The notes: a model not told the origin generated them from the sequence alone. Positions 41,405 to 50,117 are shown, counted from the stretch's first letter. The stretch: 64,000 nt of DNA from Streptomyces asoensis (GCF_013085465.1 NZ_CP049838.1:4898001-4962000); one strand, 5' to 3'. A program made the numbers and translations.

Positions 41405-41560
41405 CTACTGAACGAGGTTCCTCTTCGGGCGGACCACGCAGAACTCGTTCCCCTCCGGATCGGCCAGCGCGGTCCAGGACTCGTCGCCGCTCCGCCCGAC
41501 GTACGCCCTGCGAGCCCCGAGCGCGAGGCGTGAGTAACCCGTGGCGCCCTGCACAGTTGT
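41405..41560 (-). pseudogene. C-terminal remnant of a VOC (glyoxalase-fold) protein
   Basis: The minus frame ending at TAG 41405-41407 reads LALGARRAYVGRSGDESWTA, then LADPEGNEFCVVRPKRNLV. DPEGNEFC is the hallmark last strand of VOC-family domains, and its Glu is a usual metal ligand. Only the last ~50 residues are visible. There is no N-terminal half upstream, where the signal-peptide gene begins on the other strand. It is a truncated relic not long enough to fold. Confidence 0.65.
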
Positions 41561-41616
41561 CAGGTTGATCAGGTCGGGCGGACGTCGCCCGCGACCTTCA
41601 GCAACGTGGAGGAAAA

Positions 41617-41832
41617 ATGACCGCCCCTACCCTCGTTCGGCGGACCGCGGTACGCACCACGACAGTCGCCGTTCTCACCGCGGGACTCTTGATCGTCAGC
41701 ATCGCCGGCGCCCAAGCTGCCGACGCTCCGGCCCTCGGGAGCCTGGTCCCGCAGGTCAACAACATCCTGTCGGGCCTCCTGAGCGGCAACGCCGTCAGCT
41801 CGCTTCTGCCCAACGGCATCCTCGGCGGCTGA
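41617..41832 (+). CDS. Small secreted protein
   Basis: A 71-residue protein with GGAGG 5 bp before ATG 41617. The basic start (RRTAVRTTT), hydrophobic core (VAVLTAGLLIVSIAG) and cleavage after AQA leave a mature peptide of about 37 residues. That peptide reads ADAPALGSLVPQVNNILSGL followed by LSGNAVSSLLPNGILGG. It is hydrophobic and Leu/Gly/Asn-rich without Cys. Its scale and composition recall surface-active or chaplin-like peptides, but it lacks the chaplin motif. The function is unknown. Confidence 0.68.
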   Translation: MTAPTLVRRTAVRTTTVAVLTAGLLIVSIAGAQAADAPALGSLVPQVNNILSGLLSGNAVSSLLPNGILGG

Positions 41833-41881
41833 ACAGCCCTTCCGGGGCCTCTTCCGGGGACATTGACGTCACCCGTTGACG

Positions 41882-41918
41882 CCAAAGGCCCCGCCGGACG
41901 AACCGGCGGGGCCTTTGG
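41882..41918. terminator. Bidirectional terminator between small secreted gene and tRNA-Arg
   Basis: The 16-bp perfect stem CCAAAGGCCCCGCCGG/CCGGCGGGGCCTTTGG closes the loop ACGAA. It ends 7 bp before the 3' end of tRNA-Arg (minus strand) and lies 49 bp after the secreted-protein gene. Confidence 0.88.
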
Positions 41919-41924
41919 TCTGTG

Positions 41925-41997
41925 TGCACTCGGCAGGATTCGAACCTGCAACCTTCTGATCCGTAGTCAGATGCTCTATCCGTTAAGCTACGAGTGC
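41925..41997 (-). tRNA. tRNA-Arg(ACG)
   Basis: On the minus strand the acceptor GCACTCG pairs with CGAGTGC. The anticodon stem TCTGA/TCAGA closes loop CTACGGA with anticodon ACG, and the T-arm is GCAGGTTCGAATCCTGC. The discriminator is A and CCA is not encoded. A34 is the substrate of TadA, whose gene is in this window. Confidence 0.95.
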
Positions 41998-42152
41998 TTG
42001 TTATTCGGTTTTTCTGTCTTCGCTCTCGGCCCTTCCGGCCCGCTCGCGGCGACAGGAAGAACATTACATGACTGCCGCCGACATGTGAAATCCGTTTGCC
42101 ATACCGCTTGTGAGCTGCGGAAACGCCTGTCTGGGGGGCTTCTGGGAAACGA

Positions 42153-42183
42153 CGAAGCCCCGGTCGGGTGGACCGGGGCTTCG
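42153..42183 (-). terminator. Terminator after tRNA-Ser(GCT)
   Basis: The 13-bp stem CGAAGCCCCGGTC/GACCGGGGCTTCG closes the loop GGGTG and lies 9 bp beyond the 3' end of the tRNA on the minus strand. Between here and tRNA-Arg (41998-42152) I see no gene, only a possible ACATGT motif at 42083-42088. Confidence 0.82.
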
Positions 42184-42192
42184 GTGATCGCG

Positions 42193-42283
42193 CGGAGGCG
42201 GAGGGATTTGAACCCTCGATGGGATTGAAGTCCCAAACCGCATTAGCAGTGCGGCGCCATAGACCGGACTAGGCGACGCCTCC
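42193..42283 (-). tRNA. tRNA-Ser(GCT)
   Basis: On the minus strand GGAGGCG (5' acceptor, ending at 42283) pairs with CGCCTCC. The anticodon stem CCGCA/TGCGG closes loop CTGCTAA with anticodon GCT, reading AGC and AGU. It has a long variable arm, T-loop GGTTCAAATCC and discriminator G at 42193. CCA is not encoded. Confidence 0.95.
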
Positions 42284-42440
42284 AGCACAACCGCTCGCGT
42301 GTGTGCGAGTGGTGCGTGCAGATGATGACACAGTCGAGCGGCGTGTCACCAATCGCCGTCCACGGTACTAGGCAGGTGGGCCACAGGGCAAAGCCGTTGC
42401 CGGGGCGCAACGTCGTCGGGGGCCTCGCGTTAGTCCTGTC

Positions 42441-42971
42441 ATGTTCCAGGTCACCCCACTCCGACGGCTCGCCGTCGCCGCCTCCGCCGCCTGTGCCGCC
42501 GTGGTCGCCCCGTCCGCCACCGGGCCCGTGCCCGCGCACGCCACCGGGACAGCCGAAGCCGTCACCGCCGTCGCCGGCGTCACCCCGCTCACGCCACTCT
42601 CGCCTCCGCCCGTCCGGGAGGAGGACCAGGTCTCCGGTGATCACCTCACGGTCACCGTCCGGCACGCCGGCGGGCGGGCGGACGGGACGTTCGAGGTGTA
42701 CTGCCACCCGGGAGGTGGCAGTCACCCGGACGTGGGAAGCGCCTGTCGCACCGTGGACCGCAACACCCGGTGGGGCAGGGACGCCTTCGCGCCCGCTCCT
42801 GACGGCGGCGTCTGCACCATGCGGTACGGCGGACCGGCCACCGCCCACGTCACGGGCCGCTGGGCCGGGCGGGCGGTCGACGCGACGTACGACCGCAGCA
42901 ACGGCTGCCAGATCGAGCGCTGGGACCGGCTCGTCCCGCTGCTGCCCGACCTGCGCCCGGCCGCCCGCTGA
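42441..42971 (+). CDS. SSI-family subtilisin inhibitor-like secreted protein
   Basis: A 176-residue protein. A signal peptide (about 1-35) and a Pro/Val-rich linker precede the inhibitor domain from DHLTVTVRHAGGRADGTFEV. YCHPGGGSHPDVGSAC supplies the first disulphide pair and GVCTMRYGGPATAHVTGRWA the reactive-site loop, with Met at P1 by alignment to SSI (CPMVY). RSNGCQIERWDRL supplies the last Cys. It would inhibit extracellular serine proteases. The long C-terminal extension beyond the last Cys and the GGP after the loop differ from classic SSI, so target or strength may differ. Confidence 0.8.
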   Translation: MFQVTPLRRLAVAASAACAAVVAPSATGPVPAHATGTAEAVTAVAGVTPLTPLSPPPVREEDQVSGDHLTVTVRHAGGRADGTFEVYCHPGGGSHPDVGSACRTVDRNTRWGRDAFAPAPDGGVCTMRYGGPATAHVTGRWAGRAVDATYDRSNGCQIERWDRLVPLLPDLRPAAR

Positions 42972-43309
42972 CGCGTGCCCGGTGTCCGACGAGCCCCCCG
43001 TCCAGCCTCCGCGGTCGTGCGCGTACAGGCGACGCGTGGCGGAAGCACCGGTTCCGTAAAGGTCGGGCGAAGGTCCCGCGAAGTCCGAGCAGGATGCGGG
43101 GCGGGCGCGGGAGCCGTCCGTCCCGCGCAAGGACAGGCCACGACGGGTGAGGACACACGTTCTGTGTCACTTCGTCGTGCGAGCTCCCTCTCATCCGGCG
43201 CCGCCGACGGGACCCCAGCCCTTAGACTCCCTCGCGTGACACGGTGCGGGCCGGTTGGCAAGATGGCCCGAACGGTCGGCAAAGTGCGGTAACAGGGAGG
43301 AAGCGACTC
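42972..43309. other. 338-bp intergenic region before the PAS gene
   Basis: No gene is visible. GACACA-CGTTC-TGTGTC (43152-43168) is a perfect 6-5-6 inverted repeat and the best operator candidate, about 140 bp before the PAS gene start. AGGGAGG at 43294-43300 is that gene's ribosome site. Confidence 0.5.
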
Positions 43310-46300
43310 GTGAGCAGCAGGCCATCCCGAGGCGCTGCTCGCCTCGCAGCCATACTCGACGCGCTCCCCGATGCGCTGTTGCTGGTCAACGCCAACGGGA
43401 CCGTCGTCAACGCGAACACCATCGCGCTGGAGGCGTTCGAGACGCCGGGTACCGCGCTGGTGGGGCGGGGGCTGCTCGATCTGCTGCCGCAGTTCGACTC
43501 CAAGCTGATCCCGGGGTCCATGCGGCGGCCCGATCACATGGACCCGCGCGGGCGGACCAAGCCGACCCGGATGGTCGCGCGCCGCACCGACGGCAGCGAG
43601 TTCCCGGTCGAGGTCACCAGCGCCAACCTCGAGAACGGCCAGCAGGCCTACGACGGCTACGGCTACTCCTCCGCCTCCGACGAGCTGCTGATGCTCGTCG
43701 TACGCGACCTGTCCGGGACCGTCGACACCGAGGCCGAGCTGGCGCGTTCGCAGCGGCAGACCGAGATGATCCTGAGGGCCGCGTCCGAGGGCGTCGTGGG
43801 CACCGACACCGACGGGCGGATCGTCCTCGTCAACCCGGCCGCCGCCCAGATACTGGGATACCGGGCCAGCGATCTCGGCGCCAAGGAGCTGCACACCCTG
43901 GTGCTGCACTCGCGCGCCGACGGCTCGCCGTTCCCGTACGACGAGTCGCCGCTCGCCGACACCCTGCGGTCCGGGCGCAAGCACCGGGTGCGCGGGCAGG
44001 TGCTGTGGTCCAAGAGCGGGGACCGGGTGGCGGTCGATCTGACGACCGCGCCCGTGCGCGACGGCGATCAGCTCGTCGGCGCCGTCATGACCTTCACCGA
44101 CCGGCGGCCCTACGACGCCCTCGCCGAGGAGAAGGACGGCGTCGAGAAGCGGCACGCGGACGAGTTGGAGAAGCTCTCCGAGGAGCACGCCTCCGACCTC
44201 ACCGCGCTGCGCCAGCAGCACGTCACCGAACTCGAGGAGCTGCGCGAGCGGCACGAGGAGGAGCTCGCGGCCGGCGAGGAGCGCTACGCCTCGCTCGGCG
44301 AGCGCGAGAAGGACCGGTACGAGGCGCTCGCCGGGCGGCACGAGCAGCTGCTCACCCTGCTCGGGGAGTCCCTGCGCGGGCCCCTGGACGAACTGCGCCG
44401 CGAGCTGGCGGCGCTCGCCGCGGACGACGCCGGTCAGCTCTGGCCCGAGGCCAACCAGGTACTCCACCACCTGTCCGCCGGCTACTCGCGGATCACCACG
44501 CTCATCGACAACGTGCTCGGCTACCAGCGTCTCGACACCGGGTCGGAGGTCATCGCCCGGACGAAGGTGATGCTCGACGCCGTCGTCGCCGCCGGTGTCG
44601 ACGGCGCGGTGGATCTCATCGGGCCGGGACGGGTGCAGTTCGCCGTGCACGCGCCGCCGATCGAGGCCGAGGTCGACGCGCGGCTCCTCGCGACCGCGCT
44701 CGCGCACCTCGTGGCCGATGTCGCGGGCGTCGACGCCACCGGCAACGCGCCCGTCTCGGCGGGCGGTTACATGGACAACACGGTCGTGGTGGCGGCCGCC
44801 CAGCGCGGCGAGGTCGTGCGCATCGAGGTGCGCGGGCCGTACGCCGGCGGCGACCCCGTGCACGAACCGATCGTGCGGGGGATCGTGCGGGCGCACGGTG
44901 GCGTGCTCCAGACGCACGAGGTGCCGGGCATGAGCGGCAGCGCGTACGTGCTGGAGGTGCCGTTGGGCGGTGGTGCGGGGGCCATGGCGGCTCCGGCGGC
45001 CATGGCTCTGCCCGCCCTCGCGGCAGGTGGCGGCGCCGCCTCGGCGGCCCCCGTGGCCGCCATGGCTTCGGAGGAGGACGCTCCGGGCGAGTACGGCGCC
45101 GGTGGGCGCCGGCGGGCCCGGCGGTCCTCCGTGGACGCCTTCCTGGAGGGCGACGTCCCGGGCGTGGAGAGCGGCGCCGAGGCGGAGGCGGCGGTTCCGA
45201 CCGGACGGCGGCGCCGGCGGGCCGGGGCCGCGGCCTTGGAGGAGACGCCGGCTGAGGTGGCGCCCGCCGTGGACGAGGCCGAGGGCCCGGAGGGTTCCGG
45301 CGGCACCGGGCGGCGGCGTGGGCGGTCGGCCGAGGTCGCCGTCGTGGGGGCCGACGCGGGGATGCCCGCAGCGCTCGACGGCGGGGTGAGCGAGGGCGCC
45401 GTCGTCACCGCCGCCGAGCACGCGGCGGGGACCGCGGCCTCGGGTACGGGACTCGGCGGCACCGTTCCGCCGCAGGGCGTACCGGCGCCGGGCGGACAGC
45501 GGGCCCCACACCACGCACCGGACGGCCGGCAGCCGCAGAACGCGTTGCCGCCCGCCCTGCCGGCGCTCGCGGGCGCACCGGCCGAGGCGGAGGCGGAGGA
45601 CGGTCAGCCGACGGGCAGGCGACGGCGCGCCCTGGCCGCCGCGAACGAGCGCGCCGCCGCGCAGGAGGCGGGGCCCCGCGCGGTGTTCGCCCTGCCGCCC
45701 GCGGAGGCCGACCGGGTGCCGGACGGCTCCGTCGGCACGACTTCGACCCCCCAGGCCCCCCAGGCCCCCCAGGCCCCCCAGACTGCCCCGGCCGCCTCGG
45801 CCGCCTCGGTCGCCCGGGCAGTGGGGCCGATTCCGGTTCCGGGTTCGGTGCCCGGTTCGGTTCCGGCTCCGGCTCCGGGAGCGGTGCAGGCGCTGGGAGC
45901 GGTCCAGGTGCCCGCACAGGCACCGGTTCCCGCGCAGGCCCAGGCACCCGTTCCGGCTCAGGCACCTATTCAGGCTCAGGCGCCCGTTCCCGCTCAGGCG
46001 CCGGTTCCCGCGCAGGCTCAGGCGCCCGTTCCGGCTCAGGCGCCGGTTCAGGGTTCCGCCGAGGATTCCGCGATCGACCATGGGCGGCACGACGCCGTCC
46101 CGCACGACCAGGCCGACGACCACACCCCGCCCCAGCCGCACCCCACGAACGCGCCCACGGGTCGCCGTCGACGGGCCGTCGCTCAAGCCGCGGAGGTCGC
46201 CGTCCCGGCACAGGTCCAGCACCAGCCCCAGCCCCAGTCGCAGCCGCAGCAGGTGGGACAGCCTGCCGCTGCCGCCGCGCAGCCGGTTCCGGCAGCCGCG

Positions 46301-47881
46301 CCCGTCCCGGGGCAGCCGCTGCCGGGGCAGTCGGCCGCAGGCCGGCCGCTCCCCGCGCAGGTGGCCCCCGGCCAAGCTGCCCCCAACTCCGTGCCGAACG
46401 CGCCCGGGCAGGGTCAGCCGCTCCCGGCCGAAGCGGCCCCGGCCCCCGCACCGGCGGTGGCACAGCCCGCACCGGCGGCGGCCACGCCCAGCGGTGGTAC
46501 CCCGCTTCCGCCCGAGGCCGCCGTAGGGCAGCCGCGGGCCGCGCAGCCGTTGCCCGCCGAGGCCGCTGCGGGCCGACCCATGGACCCCAACTCGACGCAG
46601 GGGCGGGCGATCAGCGTGCGGACCCTGGGTCAGGGCGTGCCGTTCACCCGGCAGGCCGCGCAGGTGCAGCAGGCACAGCAGTTGCAGCACGCACAGCAGG
46701 CTCAGGCCATGCGTCACTCGCAGCCGGGGCTGCCGTCGGCGCAGTCCACGGCCACCCCCGCTCCGAACACCCCCGGTGGTTCCGGACGGCGCCGCAAGCT
46801 GGGGACTCCGCCCGACCCGACGACGCGCCCGGAGCAGACGGCGCGTCCGCACCCGTCGGCCGAGCAGCCCGTCGTGGCGCAGGCCCCGGCGCAGGCGCAG
46901 GCCGTCGTGGCCCCGGCACCGCAGCCCGGCGCGGCACCCACGCCCGTAGCCGCGCCCGTACCGAACCCCGTACCGCATTCCTCCCTCGCGGGTCAGTCGC
47001 GGCTCGTGCCCGGTGGGCCGGGGACCGAGGGCGCCGGACGGTCGTACGCCATAGGGGCCCCGGACGAGAACGCCGCCGAGGGGCCCGAGCCGCTGGACGG
47101 GCCCGGTGGGGCCGTCGAGGTGGCGGATCCGCCGCGGCCGCAGCCACTGGACGACGAGCTGCCGCCGGAGCCGCTGGACAACCCGCGTCGACTGCTGGTG
47201 TGGCCGGCGCCGGACGTCAGTACGCAGCAGGCGCTGAGTGACCGCGGCTACCGGCCGGTGATCGTGCACTCGCGCGAAGAGGTCGACGCGCAGATCGCCG
47301 CCTTCCCGGCCGCGCTGTTCGTGGACCCGCTGACCGGGCCGATCACCCGTACCGCGTTGCAGTCGCTGCGCACGGCCGCGGTGGCCGCGGAGGTTCCGGT
47401 GCTGGTCACGGCGGGGCTCGGGCAGGCGACACGCGAGGCGGCGTACGGCGCCGATCCCGCCGTCCTGCTGAAGGCGCTCGCGCCGCGCGACAGCGAACAG
47501 CATCCGCCGCGGGTGCTGCTCATCGAGGAGCACGCCGAGATCGCCCTCGCCCTGACCTCCACGCTGGAGCGGCGCGGGATGCAGGTGGCGCGGGCGGCGA
47601 GCGACGCGGACGCCGTCACGCTCGCCGGGCAGCTGCGGCCGAACCTGGTCGTCATGGACCTGATGCAGGTGCACCGGCACCAGTCCGGGATCCTGGACTG
47701 GCTGCGGGCGAACGGCCAGCTCAACCGCACTCCGCTGGTCGTCTACACGGCCGCCGTCGACCAGGCCGACCTGCCGCGGCTGGCGTCGGGGGAGACGGTC
47801 CTCTTCCTCGCCGAGCGGTCGACGAGTGCGGAGGTGCAGAGCAGGATCGTGGACCTGCTGGCCCGGATCGGCACCAACTAG
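43310..47881 (+). CDS. Giant PAS sensor-like protein with degenerate kinase core and tandem receiver-like domains
   Basis: A 1,523-residue protein from GTG 43310 with AGGGAGG 9 bp upstream. It has two PAS domains (about 8-135, ILDALPDALLLVNANGTVVN; and about 145-265, ILRAASEGVVGTDTDGRIVL). A coiled coil of HADELEKLSEEHASDL type runs at about 280-350. A kinase-like region (350-560) has no H-box His and no clear N or G boxes. A ~700-residue Ala/Pro/Gln low-complexity stretch has PVPAQAQAPVPAQAP repeats. It ends with two receiver-like domains (about 1300-1395 and 1400-1523). The second keeps an Asp in LVVMDLMQ but lacks the usual Lys. It is probably a signalling scaffold rather than an active kinase. 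Confidence 0.82.
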   Translation: MSSRPSRGAARLAAILDALPDALLLVNANGTVVNANTIALEAFETPGTALVGRGLLDLLPQFDSKLIPGSMRRPDHMDPRGRTKPTRMVARRTDGSEFPVEVTSANLENGQQAYDGYGYSSASDELLMLVVRDLSGTVDTEAELARSQRQTEMILRAASEGVVGTDTDGRIVLVNPAAAQILGYRASDLGAKELHTLVLHSRADGSPFPYDESPLADTLRSGRKHRVRGQVLWSKSGDRVAVDLTTAPVRDGDQLVGAVMTFTDRRPYDALAEEKDGVEKRHADELEKLSEEHASDLTALRQQHVTELEELRERHEEELAAGEERYASLGEREKDRYEALAGRHEQLLTLLGESLRGPLDELRRELAALAADDAGQLWPEANQVLHHLSAGYSRITTLIDNVLGYQRLDTGSEVIARTKVMLDAVVAAGVDGAVDLIGPGRVQFAVHAPPIEAEVDARLLATALAHLVADVAGVDATGNAPVSAGGYMDNTVVVAAAQRGEVVRIEVRGPYAGGDPVHEPIVRGIVRAHGGVLQTHEVPGMSGSAYVLEVPLGGGAGAMAAPAAMALPALAAGGGAASAAPVAAMASEEDAPGEYGAGGRRRARRSSVDAFLEGDVPGVESGAEAEAAVPTGRRRRRAGAAALEETPAEVAPAVDEAEGPEGSGGTGRRRGRSAEVAVVGADAGMPAALDGGVSEGAVVTAAEHAAGTAASGTGLGGTVPPQGVPAPGGQRAPHHAPDGRQPQNALPPALPALAGAPAEAEAEDGQPTGRRRRALAAANERAAAQEAGPRAVFALPPAEADRVPDGSVGTTSTPQAPQAPQAPQTAPAASAASVARAVGPIPVPGSVPGSVPAPAPGAVQALGAVQVPAQAPVPAQAQAPVPAQAPIQAQAPVPAQAPVPAQAQAPVPAQAPVQGSAEDSAIDHGRHDAVPHDQADDHTPPQPHPTNAPTGRRRRAVAQAAEVAVPAQVQHQPQPQSQPQQVGQPAAAAAQPVPAAAPVPGQPLPGQSAAGRPLPAQVAPGQAAPNSVPNAPGQGQPLPAEAAPAPAPAVAQPAPAAATPSGGTPLPPEAAVGQPRAAQPLPAEAAAGRPMDPNSTQGRAISVRTLGQGVPFTRQAAQVQQAQQLQHAQQAQAMRHSQPGLPSAQSTATPAPNTPGGSGRRRKLGTPPDPTTRPEQTARPHPSAEQPVVAQAPAQAQAVVAPAPQPGAAPTPVAAPVPNPVPHSSLAGQSRLVPGGPGTEGAGRSYAIGAPDENAAEGPEPLDGPGGAVEVADPPRPQPLDDELPPEPLDNPRRLLVWPAPDVSTQQALSDRGYRPVIVHSREEVDAQIAAFPAALFVDPLTGPITRTALQSLRTAAVAAEVPVLVTAGLGQATREAAYGADPAVLLKALAPRDSEQHPPRVLLIEEHAEIALALTSTLERRGMQVARAASDADAVTLAGQLRPNLVVMDLMQVHRHQSGILDWLRANGQLNRTPLVVYTAAVDQADLPRLASGETVLFLAERSTSAEVQSRIVDLLARIGTN

Positions 47882-47904
47882 GAGCCGTCCGACCAGGACC
47901 CTTC

Positions 47905-48519
47905 CTACCGGGCCCCGTCCTGCCCGGCCCCGTCCTGCCGGGCGACCATCCGCCGCGCCGCCTCCTTGATGGAGGCGCGCAGGCGGTCGCGGTCGGTGTC
48001 CTCGGAGCCCGCCAGGATGCGGCTCATCTGGGGGACGAAGGCGGCCCAGTTGGCCATCGCGATCAGCAGGAAGAAAAGGTCGCGGGCCGGGATCGCGTCG
48101 GAGATCACTCCCCGGTCCTGCGCGTCCTGCACGGCGGCGACCTTGAGCGCGTAGTGCTTCTGGCGTTGCGCCTCGTCGGGCAGCAGCTCGGTGCTGCCGT
48201 ACTCGATGCCCTCCCAGTACAGGAGGCGCAGCAGCTCGGGGTGGGCGGCGTGGTAGTCCATCAGCCGGTCGAGCCAGCCCTCGATGTCGTCCGGGTCGAC
48301 CGGGACGGCGGAGGCGAGGTCCACCATGGAGCGGCCAAGGACCTGGGAGAACAGCTCGGCCTTGTTGCCGAAGTAGGCGTAGATGAGCTGCTTGTTCGCC
48401 TTGGCTTCGGCGGCGATGCGGTCGATGCGGGCGCCCGCGATGCCGTAGCGGGCGAACTCCGCGACGGCGGCGTCGAAGATCCGGGCTCGGGTGGCCTCGG
48501 GATCCCTGGTGGTTGCCAT
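47905..48519 (-). CDS. TetR-family transcriptional regulator of the divergent MFS gene
   Basis: A 204-residue protein. The helix-turn-helix is ARIFDAAVAEFARYGIAGAR, then IAAEAKANKQLIYAYFGNKA, and the TetR C-terminal domain contains YHAAHPELLRLLYWEGIEYG. It is divergent from a major-facilitator gene with two AACCAAC-NN-GTTGGTT palindromes between, one starting 23 bp from its start. This layout indicates it represses itself and the transporter. The ligand is unknown. Confidence 0.9.
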   Translation of the reverse strand: MATTRDPEATRARIFDAAVAEFARYGIAGARIDRIAAEAKANKQLIYAYFGNKAELFSQVLGRSMVDLASAVPVDPDDIEGWLDRLMDYHAAHPELLRLLYWEGIEYGSTELLPDEAQRQKHYALKVAAVQDAQDRGVISDAIPARDLFFLLIAMANWAAFVPQMSRILAGSEDTDRDRLRASIKEAARRMVARQDGAGQDGAR

Positions 48520-48542
48520 GGGGCCATCGTAGCGAGGGACCT

Positions 48543-48618
48543 AACCAACTAGTTGGTTGACAGGGAATTCACGCTCGCCCCAGACTGTTCCCCTTCCGTT
48601 CCAACCAACTGGTTGGTT
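48543..48618. promoter_or_regulatory. Two identical-arm TetR operators, centres 60 bp apart
   Basis: AACCAACTAGTTGGTT (48543-48558) and AACCAACTGGTTGGTT (48603-48618) both have 7-bp perfect arms around two central bases. The 60-bp spacing is close to six helical turns, so the two bound dimers would face the same side. A half-site-like GGTTGG follows at 48622. They flank the two divergent promoters. Confidence 0.88.
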
Positions 48619-48684
48619 GCCGGTTGGGTCGGACACCAAACGCCAGATGCCAGATGCCAGATGTCGGAGTGGGAGCACCGCACC

Positions 48685-49905
48685 ATGTCGCCCGAAGCCA
48701 CAGAAGTCCGAGAATCTCGGGAAGCGAAGGAAGTCGCGCCCTCGGCGGCCACGGGTCGCCGCAATGTGCTTCTCCTCGTCCTCATCGCCCTCTGCACCGC
48801 CGTCACGGCCGCCAACATCTACCTCGCGGCCCCGCTCCTCCCCCTCATCGCCCATGACTTCGGCTCGGCGCCCTCGGCCGTGGCCTGGATCGCCTCGGTC
48901 GCCCAGTTCGGCTACGCGGCCGGCCTGCTCGTCTTCGCCCCGCTCGGCGACCGTGTGAACCGGCGTCGCCTGGTCGCCGTCCTCTCCCTGGTCACCGCGG
49001 CGGCCCTGGTCGCCGCGGCCACGGCCGCCGGGACCGGCGCGCTCGCGGCCGCCGTGCTCGTCGCCTCGGCCGCGACCGTCGTCCCGCAGCTCCTCGTGCC
49101 GCTGGTCGCCGCCCGCGCCCCCGCCGACCGGCGCGCCCGGCACGTGGCCGCCGTCATCGCCGGGCTGTTCACCGGCATCGTCGCGGCCCGTGTCCTCGGC
49201 GGCCTCGCCGGGCAGGCCTTCGGCTGGCGGGCGGTGTTCGTGGGCGCGGCCGTCCTCACCACGGTCCTGGGTCTGCTGACCGCGGCCGCCCTTCCCTCCG
49301 AACGCCACCGTCCCCCTGAGGGCCACCTCTTCGCCGGGCTCACCGCGATGCCGGGCCTGGTGCGGCGCTCGCCCGACCTGTGGCGGGCCTGCGTGCGGCA
49401 GGCCGGGATGTACGGCGCCTGGAGCGCCTTGTGGACCTCGCTGGCCCTGCTGCTGACGGGCGAGGAGCCCTACGGCCTGTCGACCGCGACCGCCGGCCTC
49501 TTCGGCCTCTTCGGACTGGCCGCCAGCGTCGTCGCACCGCTGGCGGGCGGCCTGGTCGACCGCTTCGGTGCCGCGAAGGTCGTCCGCAACGCGTATCTTC
49601 TCGCCGCTGTCTCGGTCCCGCTGTTCTGGCTGGGCGGGCAGGTGCTCGTGGCGCTCTTCGTGGCCGCGATCGTGATCCACGCGGCGCTCGTCGCCTCCCA
49701 CGTCGCCAACCAGACCCTCGCCCTGACGACCACCTCCGCCCCGGCCACCGCGAACAGCGCCTATGTCGTCGCGGGGTTCGCCGGCGGCGCGACCGCCTCC
49801 GCCCTGGCCGGCGTCGCCTTCACCCACTTCGGCTGGGGTGGCGTCGTCGCGGTGGCGGGCGCGTGGCTGGTCCTGGGCTGGACGACCACCGCCGTACGCC
49901 GGTGA
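48685..49905 (+). CDS. MFS transporter (12-helix)
   Basis: A 406-residue protein from ATG 48685 with GGAG 9 bp upstream. An ATG at 48661 would add eight residues. Twelve helices are predicted. AANIYLAAPLLPLIAHDFGS opens helix 1. Motif A is in APLGDRVNRRRLVAV, and VAGFAGGATASALAGVAFTH comes late. It resembles inner-membrane transporters of the YgaY/Bcr kind. TetR operators upstream and the divergent TetR gene suggest substrate-induced export. The leader contains three short CCAGATG repeats. Confidence 0.87.
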   Translation: MSPEATEVRESREAKEVAPSAATGRRNVLLLVLIALCTAVTAANIYLAAPLLPLIAHDFGSAPSAVAWIASVAQFGYAAGLLVFAPLGDRVNRRRLVAVLSLVTAAALVAAATAAGTGALAAAVLVASAATVVPQLLVPLVAARAPADRRARHVAAVIAGLFTGIVAARVLGGLAGQAFGWRAVFVGAAVLTTVLGLLTAAALPSERHRPPEGHLFAGLTAMPGLVRRSPDLWRACVRQAGMYGAWSALWTSLALLLTGEEPYGLSTATAGLFGLFGLAASVVAPLAGGLVDRFGAAKVVRNAYLLAAVSVPLFWLGGQVLVALFVAAIVIHAALVASHVANQTLALTTTSAPATANSAYVVAGFAGGATASALAGVAFTHFGWGGVVAVAGAWLVLGWTTTAVRR

Positions 49906-49929
49906 CGGCCCTACGGCGGTGACGGCCGT

Positions 49930-49973
49930 ACGACGGTGAAGTCGGCTACGAACGACGGTGAAGTCGGCTACGA
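49930..49973. repeat. Perfect 22-bp tandem duplication
   Basis: The 22-mer starting ACGACGGTGAAGTCGG occurs at 49930-49951 and again at 49952-49973 without a mismatch, just after the MFS gene. It lies in non-coding DNA before the terminator and probably arose by slippage. Confidence 0.9.
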
Positions 49974-49987
49974 CCGGTGAGAACGGC

Positions 49988-50028
49988 GTACGCCGGGCAG
50001 GGGCCGCGAGGTGCCCTGCCCGGCGTAC
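49988..50028. terminator. Long hairpin between convergent MFS and fadD genes
   Basis: A 15-bp perfect stem GTACGCCGGGCAGGG/CCCTGCCCGGCGTAC has an 11-base loop. It probably terminates the MFS transcript, and perhaps fadD from the other side (90 bp away). Confidence 0.8.
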
Positions 50029-50117
50029 ACGACACGCGTGAGCGGCCGCGACGGCTGCTGCGTCGGTTGCCAGCAGGTGTCGCCGCAGCAGTCGCCGCAT
50101 TCGCAGCGCGGGGGTGT

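Noticed and set aside
42064..42090. ACATGT motif near tRNA-Arg as a further copy of the sigN-upstream operator
   Set aside because: Only one six-base palindrome with short flanks matches (CCGACATGTGA), which can occur by chance, and no gene start is suitably placed.
42722..47680. 1,652-codon minus-strand open frame
   Set aside because: It is the exact antisense of the PAS protein gene, with Arg/Gly/His-rich composition and no recognisable motif. Low stop density is a GC artefact.
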